This document shows, one piece after another, positions 24,236 to 35,630 of a DNA stretch of 64,000 nucleotides. The stretch spans positions 2,161,872-2,225,871 of the forward strand of contig OX422202.1 of the NCBI GenBank assembly GCA_949130485.1, written 5' to 3'. The DNA is from Agelas oroides (lineage: Eukaryota; Porifera; Demospongiae; Agelasida; Agelasidae). The stretch's first letter is position 1. Every line of letters begins with the position of its first letter. Made by a program: the position numbers and the translations under genes. Under the pieces are notes generated by a model. The model was not told where the DNA came from, did not search any database, and saw nothing but the letters and a program-made list of their open reading frames with translations.

Positions 24236-24615
24236 TTCTCCGTCAGCTGTCGTTACTTCGTGCGCCTATGCGATATGTATCCCAGAGAGACTAGCCGTCC
24301 TGACTCAGCAACTCTAAAGTGTGTGGGTGGGGCTCATCCAAATTGGTGGTGACTATTTAGAAATCAGCCGAGCGATTTATTATTGTGAGTTACTGAGTAC
24401 GGCCGTACTGTACGGCGGTGTAGTTGCTACTTTTCTCCTAGCTGTTCACAGCACTTTGATGCATGTAAGTCTTTCGGTCGTACTCTTTATCTGTTGTTTG
24501 CGATGAAGTGTTGGATGTAGACTGTATGTTCAAAAGTAAAGATCTGTGTCCAACCGTTTTATGTGCTACATCAACACATCAAACAGGACTGCCCAAAGAC
24601 TCTGTCCTGAAACAG
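24236..24615. promoter_or_regulatory. Divergent intergenic region between AlaX and GCL genes
   Basis: 380 bp between opposed start codons. The plus-strand frame of GCL exon 1 is open back to 24508, but the homology-supported start is 24616. A shared promoter is inferred from the arrangement; no TATA box was seen. Confidence 0.45.
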
Positions 24616-27600
24616 ATGGGTAACATCTGGGGTGCAAACAGTGATTATGACACCTCTGCTGGCCCTGGTGCCATTGGTGATGGGGAATGGGTGTCCTCCA
24701 CACTCACCAGTCGCTCCAGAAAGAGACACAGTGAGGATGCAGGAGACGAAGAGGTGGAGGAACTGTCACCAAGAAGGTTGGTGCATTAGCACCCACTGCA
24801 ACCCATAGACCTAACCTTGTAGTTCAGCTGTTCTTGGATGTAGCTTCTAAGATGGATGAAGGTGACGATGTTCTCAAACTCAATTTGATAATCATCCTAA
24901 ATAATGACATCTAGGTACAAACTAGCCTCGTTCCCAGGTCATTCCCAGGCAGCAGGGAGAGCCTGGAACAAGGGAACAAGGCTAGTACAAAGTGAGACTC
25001 ACATTATGAGATAGATGTACTGCTAAAAGAATTAATACCTCCTATGCTGATCGAGAGCAGAGCAAGCACAGACAGGAGGCTCATTACCATGTTTGTCAGC
25101 AAGAATTTGGTCTCCACCAATTTCCATACAGCCAGACAACCTCATGTACAGCAGGACCAGTGCTGAAGGTCCAGTGATCAGAATCTTTGCTAGCCTCATT
25201 CCCAGGTTCCTGCTCAGCTTTCTGTCACTTGCAGCACAGTAATATCATGATAGCTGGGTAGGAGCCAAGGAATGAGCCTGAGAACACTGAACTCTTCAAA
25301 AGGCTTCTCCACATGTTGCAACATGTATACACTAGTAAAGCTCCCATACAATGATGAATTTGTACACCAAGTCAGCCAACAAATCAAAGTAGCCTCATTC
25401 CCAGGCCCCGCCCAGCTTTCCGTCGCTTGCAGTTTGCGCGTGGGGAGAGCCTGGGAACGAGGCTAAAATCAAAGTGCTATTCCGAGATGCTGTTTTTTTT
25501 TTCCAGGAAGAAGATTCGGACCACATCTGCATACATTTTTGAGACTCTGTTCAAGAAGGGAGTAAATTCAGATGTCACCATTAATGCACTAGGTAGGCCT
25601 TCCTTTTTGGCATTTCCGCCCACCAAATTAATCACAACATTTTATCAGAAGGTGGGGGTGACAAGGACACGAGGGTGGACGAGCACAGGCATGTAGGAGC
25701 CAAGTGGGAGAAGCTAGATCCTTCAAGGGAGTGATCAGATAGTGATCCAGAAAACACCCCTGAGGATGCCTTTAAGAAACTGCACAATCTACTATATCAA
25801 AGCAAACACCTATCTTTTTATACGCCTAACTCTTTTTATAACCAACTAACATTATTTACAGAAGTTGACCTTCCTCATGTTCTCTCCTCTCTTGTCAATT
25901 ACTAATGGCACTTGAATGCAGAAGCGTTGAATTGTCTAACACCAAAGCCACCAGTAAAAATGTTTGAGTATGTACATCTATACTGTACTTATAAGCCACT
26001 CTGTGTTGTGTGACAGTTCATGTCAATAATTCAAATATTAATCATATTCACAGTAAAGAAGGGGGCGTGGCTCCCCCTTATTGTGTATTTGCTTACACTA
26101 GTTAGTGATAATCTTTGTATGTGAGGCATTTCTTTCAACTGTGCAATGTTCTTGAACTACTACAGGAAGAGAGTGGAGATTGCACAAACTATATCTCAGT
26201 CAGGTATGTATGTAGCTATGTCAGGTCACCAATTTTAAGTGTATTTATTGACCCTTATTGAAAGGTCATCCGTCCTGAGTACCAAAATTAGATTGGTATG
26301 GCCAAATTTAAACTGATACTATTAGTCACATGGGCCCTCATCTTGGTGATAGTCTCACTGCAAAGCATACAACTCCCATCTACAGTTGACAATCTTGAGA
26401 TTTTGCATGATATTCAGGTCTCGTTCACCAAATACACTTATCCAGGTTGGAGGTGTACATCCAACTCATGGTCATACAAGATTCACACATGCACAGTTGA
26501 TAATTATCGCTTGCAATTATCGCTTTTAGCCAAATTTTTGTTGCCCAGGCCTGAGTCTTCTAGGTGATATAGTCCATTGTGGGCTCCACTGTTTGTAGCG
26601 TATGCTTGGTGTGGTTGTGTTGGCATGGTGTCAGTATGTGTTGCCTCACTTGTGCAATCAACTGTGAGAGAATGTTCATCTGTGTTCACTCCAGTCTGGC
26701 TACTTCTCGAGCATGTTCAGTGGTAACTGGAAGGAATCAACTGAACCCTTTGTCTCCCTTGACATCCCAGATCCCAACATCACCGTGGAGGGTAAGCACA
26801 GTTTTGTGACTGCTCTTTTGTACTATGGTGAATGTAATCCAAGGAATACAACAGGGGAAGCCTGAGGCTTTGCATCTAAAGCTAGGCAGTGTCAACTGTT
26901 AAGCTCTTTTTCAGGAAAATATGACACACCAATATCATGCTTTTCACTGCTAACCTGTGTCACACTTTGAAAGATCTCTGCTGACAGACATATAAATACC
27001 TTCCTTTCATGTCATGTGCATGCATGCATGCAGCACTGGACCTGGCCTTCAGCTCTCTCTATCGGGATGAAGTTCATTTGGTGGAGAGTGAGATATGCTC
27101 TGTCATCGCTGCTGCCTCCATGCTGCAACTGGTAAGTGGACGCACACCTCCACACTCACATCAAGTGCATGTAGATATAGAACCATCACTGCCTTCACAC
27201 TATAGCTCTGGTTTGACAGTTGCCCCAGTTTGTCATGTTAAAACCTTCTGATTCACAATACAATACATGTACATTACACAAGAGCATGCATACACAAGAG
27301 GACATGATACACATCAGTACTGCAGAGAATTGTGCAATGACATCATGCTTCATCATGGAATGGTTTCTGAAATAGACCATAAATTTAATGCAACCTCTAG
27401 ATACTGCACTGTGATTATGATAGCATTCAAGTTAATTGGGCCATGCATAAGTACAGTCGTAGAGTTTGTAATCTAACAACTAATAGCTCCTCAGACCAAC
27501 ATGGCCCAGGTTAGGTCTTGAGTTACCAATATGATTCTTCCACTCTTGTGCATTTGGAAGACCCCCTTACATACTTGTAGTTCACTGTAGTCCACTCTTC

Positions 27601-30600
27601 AAGTCCTGAGTTAACACTCCCATGCATTGTCTTGATTTATATACCCCAATATGATTCTTGCACTCTTGTGCTTTTGTATAGTCTGTAGTCCACTCCTTAG
27701 GTCCTGAGTTACCAATATGATTCTGTTGTGCATTAGGAGGGTCTTTTGGAGCACTGTGAGGAGTTCATGAGAGAAACGTTGAGGTGAGCCAATCTGATAA
27801 TATATCAAGGGTAACAGCTAGAGTGGGCATGGAGTGTATGTATGCGATACCATCACTTGAATCATCCACCATGTCGGAGGTCAGAGAACAAGAAGCACCA
27901 AAGCTTCAACAATGATTTCTAACATGCATTTATACTGTGATGCTTTCCGTATGGTATGTGTTGAAATGTTACGCTCTAATCTGTGAGATTTGACTTTCCT
28001 CCTCTAAACTAACTCTCTTTTGTGATTTAGACCTGAGTATGTTATTCGCTATCTTACGGCATCTTCCATGTACGGATTACATGAAATGGAACAAGGGTGA
28101 GTTAAATTACCACAGAGTATGGTTCAGTAAGGATGAGGTGTCACTCGGACTGTATATGTGCAGATGCAAGGAATGGTTGAACATTAATCTTGTGAGGAGC
28201 TACAACACTGCACTTCTGAAGGAAATGAGGTATGTATACCTTGTATCCCAAACTGTTCTACCTCTTTCCATGTTTGCGCACATGTACTTTAACCAGGGGA
28301 AAGGTTTGGCTTTGTGTGGTACTGACAACACAGTCTGGATGGCCTGCATGTGCTGCATTGCACTTCCTTGCATTGCATACAGCAAGCAAAAAGAGGGAGG
28401 GCCTATGTTGCATTATACTCTCCCCTCTCTTTACATACTGCGAGCAGTGAAACAATGGAGGTAAAAACAATCTGTAACCAAGGCTATAGTTTACTAGAGC
28501 ACCAGTATCTAAGTTGTTGATTACAGTATATAACTGTCCCAACATGTTTTACACTGCTATAGTACTGAACTACTAGCTGAAATACTGGCATCCCCAGACC
28601 TCTATGTCATGCAAGTGGAAATGGATGTGTACACTCTTGCTAAGAGGGTAAGCCATATTATATTAGCATGCAGAGAGCACAATACCACTTGGAGTTGATT
28701 CAGGAGCAGTGGATCAATGATACAGTGAATCTATTGCTACCCTGTTGTATATGTAGTGGCTGTTCTTGCTGTTAAATCCTGATTGGTCAGGAGAGTTTGA
28801 GAAACTGACAAGTGATGCTGACGAATACTTTCAAAACCAAGGTAAGTATGCATACCATATAGTATGCTTACGTTATGCCATGTGAGTGAAGTAGAGGAAT
28901 TGTTTTCTCTGTCCATGATAAGAGAGTGGTGGAGCACAATCTAAAAAGTTGATCACATTTTTTTTTAGTTCTTTACATACTAAGTTTTATACACATAGCT
29001 GCACAGTTTGGTAGTAGACTTGTTGGTGGTAGAGCTAGCCTCATTCCCAGGCTCCCCCCTCCCCCATTTTTTTTGAGGAGAGAGCCTTGGAATGAGGCTA
29101 AAGCTAGAGTAAGAAGAATGTCTGGCTAGTAACTAGAAGAATCTACCTGGATACCTTGAAATTTTTCCTCCAAGGTTAGCATCATCAATATTTTGCATGC
29201 ATGTAAGCTGAATATGTGTAAAACTGATTTGCTTGCAGGGAGAGATGAATCTTTCTTTCTGGAGACTGAAGTGGGCCAGCCTTATGTGATTGTGTTCAGA
29301 GCAATACGGCTACAGCACATCCTCAATGAAGTGGTCTCTACTGGAACACTGGAGGCAGACAGAATCATTCCTGAGTGTGAGCTTTCACTGACCATCTTTC
29401 ATGCAGGTCTCCTGACTGGTCTTCAGTTTTAAATCAAAGAAAGAATAGTGCAGATTCACTCATCTCTAGTGACAGTGCAGATTCACTCATCTCTAGTGAC
29501 AGTGCACTGTCACTAGAGATGAGTGAATCTGCACTATTCTTTCTTTTTTTTTTGTGCTCATGTCATGACAGTGTTCTATAGTGAACACCAATCATTTCTC
29601 CACCTCCTCCCTTCGCTTCCCCTTCCTCCTTACAAGCTTCAATTTGTCTTTGTATCTCTGTGTATGAGGCCCATATTCCATTCTCTTATCACAGCATGGT
29701 TGTTGTCACTGTACAGAAAGCAGTGGCTAGCAATGTTGATGGTAGACCAGAGACTGGATCCAGGGTAAGTCGGTTGGCTGGACCACGTGACTAAATGTGC
29801 GTGTGTGTCAACCATTGAGCTGATTGCTGATTGTGAATTGCTGGAGCTCTGTGTGCTAAAATTAGTTTACAACATTCTAACTAGCCTGGTGGCCTACAGT
29901 TCTAGGGATGTGAATACATGTTGAAGAGAGCTGCTCGTTTGAGATGTATTGTAGGTATTGTAACTATCGACTGTATAGTAGTGAATGGAGACAAATACAT
30001 GGTAAGAGACACCTTAACTGCTCTAGCCTCGTTCCCAGTCCTCCACCACAGCTATCGTCGCTTGCAGTACGAAATAATGCGTTATTCATTCCGCAAGCGA
30101 CGATGGCTGCGGTGGAGGACTGGGTATGAGGCTAACCTGCACTGCTATGAGAGAATTGTCACAATGGGTGTATACAGGCTTGGGAAAAGATCCAGACTTG
30201 GTGTAACACGTGATTTATGTGTTGCTATTACATGCAGACCATCTGCACTCACTCACGATCAGTTCAATGCGCTCTCCTTCCGATGTGGTAGGGTTCTCCT
30301 CGAGGAAGGACAGGTAACCCAGTACTGTTAAGCACAGAGCAACTGAATTCTGCTCTGTCTAGGAATTGCAATGTATTGGTTGTCTGTTCCCTAGTAACCC
30401 ACTGCTACATCTCCACCCATCCTAGCTCAAATTAAAGGTTCAACAGACAACAACAAATGTCTGCTTGTGTGCATAACTTGATACTCCAGTAGTGAAATAG
30501 CAATGGTGTTATTGGGAACACTATTATGTAATCGATGTGTGGTTGTCATGATCTTCAGTGAGGGCCATTACCACACTCTGTAAAAAAAATTCACAAGGAT

Positions 30601-32210
30601 TCTTTAACTATAGCAGTATATGCGAGTGGTTCAAGTAAAATTCAAATATTAAAGAATCATGTGCCAATTAAGGTGGGTGTGGCTAACACCCACTGGGTAA
30701 TATATAACCTGTGAGTCTTAACCTTTCCATTGCTGTAAACCTCAATTTTAATAGAACTTCAGTCATGTCACATAAAGTTTGAATTTAGTTGAACCACCCA
30801 CATATTGTATTTAAGCAAAATCTTTATTTGTGACACTTTGAGGGCACTTTGATAAGTGTCCTATATAACATCCTTGCCAAAGAATCCCAAGGCATTGTGC
30901 TGATTCTCATCCTCAGTACTGTTGGAGATGGATGGGCTACTCCTTTGGGTTTGATGTGCTGATCCAGTATGATTCCACATCTGGGTAGGTTCACGTTTGT
31001 TACCAGGCCACATGCAGTCTGTATTTCTTAGTGGTAATCAATCAGAGAATATGTAGGCTTCATTCCCAGGCTGGTGCCACTTACAGGGTCTTTCCCAGTT
31101 GACATGTATGCAGAGCCTTATTTTCACTTTGCATGTAGTCTTTGCATTGACCGAACCTACAGAGTTGCACAGTGATCTAAGTCTAAATAACAAGTTACTG
31201 CAACATAAGTATGTATGAATCATACCGTTGTTGTTTCTCAAGATTGATAGCTGTGAAGAGAAACACCAGAGCACAGCCCTGTACTTCTGCAGTCAGTTTG
31301 CAGCCCAAGAGAATACTAATGATCAGGTACATGCGTGCATCACGAGTTACTCTCTGATATTCAGATGTCCTTGACGGGTAGTTTCAGCTGGCCTGAACTC
31401 AGTAGCCAAGTTCTGGAGGCTTGACCTCAGTACGTTGTTGTTCCCTTATGGTTTTTTGCTGGTGCAGTGTCCATTGGTAGGCAATAGATAAAGGTTGGCA
31501 ACTCTGATGTACATACATATGTGTCATGAAGACTTTGCAACTTTTTTTTAGTAGCTACATAGCTCTCAAAGTTTACTGCATTAACGAACTGACACATTTC
31601 CTAAATGTTATGTTCCTGTCAGTATATTCATTGCACATATGTACCATGTGACTACTATCATTCTGGGCTCTATCTATTTCAGACTTAGAGTGACGTCTTT
31701 CAAAACATCTTTTGGATCACACAGTGAGGTGTGTACCTACCAAGACACAGGAATTGTGCAGCTTGCTCTCTCCCAGGATGAGGTACGTGAGCCAGTGATG
31801 TCATACTTAATCCCTGGATACAGATATAGTGGAACAGCTAGAGAGATTTTTATGGCAAATCTTTTCTGCTCCGGAACTCAACTCTGAATGAACAACCATC
31901 GAGCTAAGTATTCAACTCCACACGTATTAACTACATATAAGTTCACATTCAAGTGATCAATGATGTTTAAGGCTTTAAGTCTAGCATCAAGATCTCTTTA
32001 CCTGACAACTTTTGTGGAAACCAACTGAAGGCTACGTTCATTAAGTTCACATTTCCACCCTTTTATCGTAACATACAATCTTTTTCTCTTTGCCAGGAAA
32101 ACCCCCTGATGACAGTGGACGGCAGTGCAGAGTTTCCCCTATACATTTCAGTGAATTTAGCACTGACTTCTAAAGACAGTTTTGATGATAGAGATGATAA
32201 CTCTACATGA
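24616..32210 (+). CDS. gmcl1: Germ cell-less (GCL/GMCL1) BTB-BACK protein, complete, 17 exons, 492 residues
   Basis: Exons: 24616-24776, 25507-25592, 26166-26203, 26695-26791, 27034-27131, 27737-27783, 28031-28096, 28164-28229, 28563-28647, 28757-28841, 29239-29376, 29695-29764, 30238-30313, 30917-30984, 31243-31326, 31683-31782, 32097-32210. All are GT-AG, phases fit, and the total is 1,479 nt. The start gives MGNIWG; a Met-Gly start is typical of GCL and may be myristoylated. Then a basic SRSRKRHS stretch, BTB domain (about 57-175; LHKLYLSQSGYFSSMFSGNW), BACK region (about 178-280) and the GCL C-terminal region (RCGRVLLEEGQYCWRWMGYS). Length fits the ~515-residue human protein. In Drosophila GCL is a CUL3 ubiquitin-ligase adaptor at the nuclear envelope needed for germ-cell fate; the vertebrate homologue acts in spermatogenesis. 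No inactivating change was seen. Confidence 0.95.
24923..24984. mobile_element. TAGCCTC fold-back element, GCL intron 1
   Basis: Starts TAGCCTCGTTCCCAGG and ends GGAACAAGGCTA. The flanks GTACAAAC and GTACAAAG match at 7 of 8 positions, suggesting a target duplication. Confidence 0.75.
25191..25290. mobile_element. Degenerate TAGCCTC fold-back element, GCL intron 1
   Basis: Begins TAGCCTCATTCCCAGG and shares CAGCTTTCTGTC.CTTGCAG with the copy at 25390. The right end (GGAATGAGCCTGAGA) is decayed. Confidence 0.55.
25390..25465. mobile_element. TAGCCTC fold-back element with exact 9-bp duplication, GCL intron 1
   Basis: Starts TAGCCTCATTCCCAGGC and ends GCCTGGGAACGAGGCTA. AAATCAAAG is repeated exactly on both flanks (25381-25389 and 25466-25474). 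76 bp, no coding. Confidence 0.88.
27523..27736. repeat. Degenerate tandem copies of the exon 6 acceptor region, GCL intron 5
   Basis: Three copies of CCAATATGATTCT followed by a TTGTGCATT/TTGTGCTTTT stretch, at about 27526, 27646 and 27711. The last one is the real branch/pyrimidine region before the acceptor ATTAG at 27736. AGTCCACTC.T.A.GTCCTGAG is also repeated between them. Confidence 0.65.
29036..29100. mobile_element. TAGCCTC fold-back element, GCL intron 10
   Basis: Starts TAGCCTCATTCCCAGGCTC and ends GCCTTGGAATGAGGCTA. The loop is a C-run/T-run. Confidence 0.75.
29436..29545. repeat. Near-perfect palindrome, GCL intron 11
   Basis: 29474-29535 is a perfect 62-bp palindrome with no spacer, centred on GTGCAC at 29502-29507. 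The upstream copy of AGATTCACTCATCTCTAGTG at about 29453 lets a second, longer hairpin form with the right arm, extending through AGAAAGAATAGTGC to about 29545. Confidence 0.9.
30024..30134. mobile_element. TAGCCTC fold-back element with long stem, GCL intron 12
   Basis: 111 bp with almost fully complementary arms: TAGCCTCGTTCCCAGTCCTC to AGGACTGGGTATGAGGCTA, with an inner stem around TCGTCGCTTGC. The flanks AACTGCTC and ACCTGCAC are similar. Confidence 0.8.
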
Positions 32211-32317
32211 TTGCCATTTTTCACTACTGCCTAGCCTGCCTAGTGCCCAGCACAGGCAATCACCATCCAGGCTATGCACAGTTTGTACATGTTCAATTGT
32301 TTTTTTCATGGTATGGC

Positions 32318-32323
32318 ATTAAA
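32318..32323 (+). terminator. Probable polyadenylation signal ATTAAA of the GCL gene
   Basis: ATTAAA occurs 108 bp after the GCL stop codon. It is a common variant; no AATAAA is closer. Confidence 0.45.
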
Positions 32324-32465
32324 TCCAGTTTGATATTGATATTGATTGAGGTTCAGGTTAGACCTTAGCCTCATGGGTAAGTGTACAAAAGCGGCCATTT
32401 TATGGGTAGATGGCTCAGGTAAAAGTGAACTGTAACTAGTTCAATACTGGCAACTATCCTTGTAC

Positions 32466-32575
32466 TACAGAAATCATGGTAATACTGGTAAGCATGGTAG
32501 TAGTGGTAATGCTGGTAAGCATGGTAGTAGTGGTAATACTGGTAAGCATGGTAGTGGTGGTATTAAGAATAGTAC
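32466..32575. repeat. GGTAATRCTGGTAAGCATGG imperfect minisatellite
   Basis: Three to four units of about 30 bp containing GGTAAGCATGGTAGTAGTGG. Intergenic, between the GCL gene and the LINE remnant. Confidence 0.75.
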
Positions 32576-32639
32576 TCATGTTACTGCCGTAGTGGTTATG
32601 CCATTGACCACACACCCACTAATGCAGGTGGAGCTTAAT

Positions 32640-33590
32640 TGTAGGATCTCCAGTCAGAGGATAAGAGGAAGAACAATCAGAACCTAGATCGCCATACAAT
32701 TTACTCTTCCTCATGTCCCAGATTGATAAAACAAAATTCTTACTAAAATCGTATCCGTCCCAATTGTTGCAGCCAAAAACAAAACCCGCTCTATTAAAAT
32801 GATCTAGTTTGCGAAACTTTTCAAAATCCCCTCCCATCAAACTTGCCAATTCCACCGTATTTCTAATGCTTTCGTACTCAGGGCACTTCCAAAGTATATG
32901 AACTACACTCTCACAGTCGTCCCATATAGCTTACACCGCCTGTCATCACTTTTACCTCTGTGTCTTCCTAACTCTTCATTCATGCCATTAGTTCCTGATC
33001 TAAATTTAAATATCAATTTCGTACCCGGATCACATACCCCCTGCAGGTACTGTTTGAATTCTATTTCCTTACAAAAGGACTTGTACCAATTTAACTTAAC
33101 TTTACTACTCAAACCATCACTAAAGTCTTTACATTCTCTATTCCTCGATGCTTCATCTAGTGTGTCTAGAAACGAATCAGTATTGTAATCCTTGGCTAAT
33201 ACCTCTTGACTGTCTAGATTTAACTGTACCATTAACTACTCTGGTCCAAGTCTTCCTCTGTCTACCTCTACAAGGTTTCACCTCCCACTCAGTGTGTAGT
33301 AGTAATTTAGGATACCGCTCATCACCCAATTCATTGACTTTATACCACCACTTAAGTTTGCTCCTGTCCCTCCTCCCTTTCAAGGACTCTAATCCCATAT
33401 CCTCCCTTACGGCATCATTACAAGTTTTAGAAGAGCATCCAAGTATATATCTTTTTCGCTGCTCCCAGCTGAATAGATTCCAAAGAAGCCATCTGTCTTT
33501 TGTTACATGCCCACACTTCACTGCCATATTCTAAAGTAGGTCTAAGCACTGAAACTAATAGCAACCTCCTTGCGAGTGTACTGATATTCT
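32640..33590 (-). pseudogene. Decayed non-LTR retrotransposon (LINE), reverse-transcriptase C-terminal end
   Basis: Read on the minus strand from 33590, separate frames give RPTLEYGSEVWACNKRQ, then ILGCSSKTCNDAVREDMGLE with RRDRSKLKWWYK, then a middle part with SKVKLNWYKSFCKEIEF, and finally CESVVHILWKCPEYESIRN. That order is the typical post-RT region of LINEs, with a C-x-H-x-C motif near the end. At least three frame changes separate the pieces, and no polymerase core or 5' part is present, so it is a dead 3' fragment. It ends exactly where the satellite begins, so it may mark the old edge of the array. Confidence 0.82.
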
Positions 33591-33618
33591 GCCAAGTCTA
33601 TGGTCAGCACTTCTGTTC

Positions 33619-34386
33619 TGTCACGAAGTAACTTGCCCCCCGAAGTATAGTGTCCCCCAGGGGCAAGTTACTTCGAAGTAAACCGTCCCCCTTTGAAGTC
33701 ATTTGCCCCCCCCCTCCCTCCGCTTTCATCGCTCTCGCGCAAAGCATAGTTGACATCGACCCTGTACCAGGAGCGAGAGCGACGTAATCAGATCAATAGC
33801 TGTCATGAGGTGCCACCATATAAGATGCATGCATAATGCGCAAAAGCATTTTAGTCATGGATGACGAAGTATCAACAACGATTACTGCGCCAGGGGGGCG
33901 CGGTGTTGCGCGCGATGCGGCGCACGGAGCTGAGACGGAGGAATGCAGCGTAGAGGCCGAAGAGGCTACGTTTTGTTGTTTTATGTACTACATAACTGTT
34001 GTTATAATTACTTGTTGATTGGTGGAATACTTTCTTCAAACATACTTTTGATCGAAATACTTTGTGTGCTGGACTATCTGCTTCATTGTAGATTTTTCGC
34101 CGGACACTCTACTTCGAAGTGAGTTGTCCCCCGGGACACTCTACCTCGAAGTAAGTTGTCCCCAGGACACTCTACTTCGAAGTAAATTGTCCCCCGGACA
34201 CTTTACTTCGAAGCAAGCTGTCCCCTCACAAGGGGGACAATCTACTTCGAGGGGGGTCACTTTCCTTCGAAGCAAAGTGTCCGGGGCGGACAGTTTGCTT
34301 CGAAGTAAAGTGTCCGGGGGACAGTTTGCTTCGAAGTAACTTGCCCCCCGGACACTTTACTTCGGGGGGCAAGTTACTTCGTGACA
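33619..34386. mobile_element. 768-bp element with 29-bp perfect inverted ends and internal TTCGAAGTAA arrays
   Basis: Both ends begin TGTCACGAAGTAACTTGCCC on their own strand and match perfectly for 29 bp. About 34100-34370 and 33619-33700 hold repeated units of 30-37 bp built on the palindrome TTACTTCGAAGTAA with GTCCCC spacers. The middle has a short unsupported frame (33836-34018). It interrupts a satellite A unit at CTTCTGTTC/ACTGAG. The class is unknown to me; multiple subterminal motifs look like transposase-binding sites. Confidence 0.82.
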
Positions 34387-35118
34387 CCTCACTGAGTATT
34401 CCGCCTTTATTTCTCTAGTAGCTGCATCGATGGTCCTTCCGCAAAGTGCAAGGTTTGTAAGGGAAGTCAGTTGTCAGTCCTTCGGTTCATTGGTCTCAGC
34501 ACCGACAGCTTACTTGTTCTCGCCTCAACAGATACTTTTGCCTAGTCAATGGTCAGACCACCAGTACACTGGAGAGTGCGCCGTATTTTCACTGGCTTTC
34601 GCGTCGATTGTTCATCCGTCAATTCAATGCTCCGTCTGCCAAGTCTATGGTCAGCACTTCTGTTCACTGAATATTCCGGATTTATTTAGCTAGGAGCTGT
34701 ATCGATGGTCCTACCATGTGCAAGGTTTGTCAGCAAAGTCAGTTGTCAGCCCTTCTGTTCACTGGTCTCAGCACCGACTGATGCTAGTTTCATTAAAATT
34801 GGCGTTTGCTATCAGAAGTTATCGACCCTACGGAATATAATTTCCACTACCGGCTCTCTAGCCACTTCGTAACTGGAAAGTGCGCCGTCTTTTCACTGGA
34901 TTTCGCGTCGATTGTTCATCCGTCAATTCAATGGTCCCACAGCCAAGTCTATTGTCAGCACTTCTGTTCACTGAGTATTCCGCCTTTATTTCTCTAGTAG
35001 CTGCATCGATGGTCCTTCCGCAAAGTGCAAGGTTTGTAAGGGAAGTCAGTTGTCAGTCCTTCGGTTCATTGGTCTCAGCACCGACAGTTTACTTGTTCTC
35101 GCCTCAACTGATACTTTT

Positions 35119-35630
35119 ATTATTATCGCTTTACAGCGCACGAGGTGAGATGGGTGGGTGGGTAAGACATGAGAGTTGTGACAGAAGATGCACTGACGGA
35201 CAACCAGAGCAAGCTGGCAGCCTAAACACAAAACTATACTTGCAAGATGTAGTACAATAATAACAGTGAGTCAGGAGTAAAAAGAATAATTGTTCCAACA
35301 TAACACGGGTAGTTTAATACAGTTCATATCAGAAGTAAAGTAATGACTGCTACTGATGGACTTGAAAGGATGATCTGGTGAGAGCTTGGCATTTGTTGCA
35401 TGGACAGCAAAGATGATAGGTACAAGAGTTCGAAGATTCAAAAGTTAAATTGAACTGTTCCCAGAATATACTCTTGATCGTAACCACAATGCTAAAGATA
35501 ACTCCTGGAATAAACGTCAATAGGCGGTAGTGAGTTCCATAGACGAGCAATTCTGTTAAAATAGAAATGCTTTTGTCGGTTGTTTGACACTAAGGGTTGC
35601 ACTAGTTTCAAGTGGGTACCAGATCTTGTG
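35119..35630. mobile_element. 512-bp insertion in satellite A
   Basis: The satellite unit is continuous from GATACTTTT (ending 35118) to TGCCTAGTCAAT (starting 35631), as shown by the uninterrupted unit near 34530-34550. The inserted DNA has no relation to the satellite, no inverted ends I can see, and no recognised coding. Confidence 0.6.

Noticed and set aside
29918..30331. 137-codon plus-strand frame
   Set aside because: It fuses intron, a fold-back element and GCL exon 13; only 30238-30313 is coding, and it is in the GCL model.
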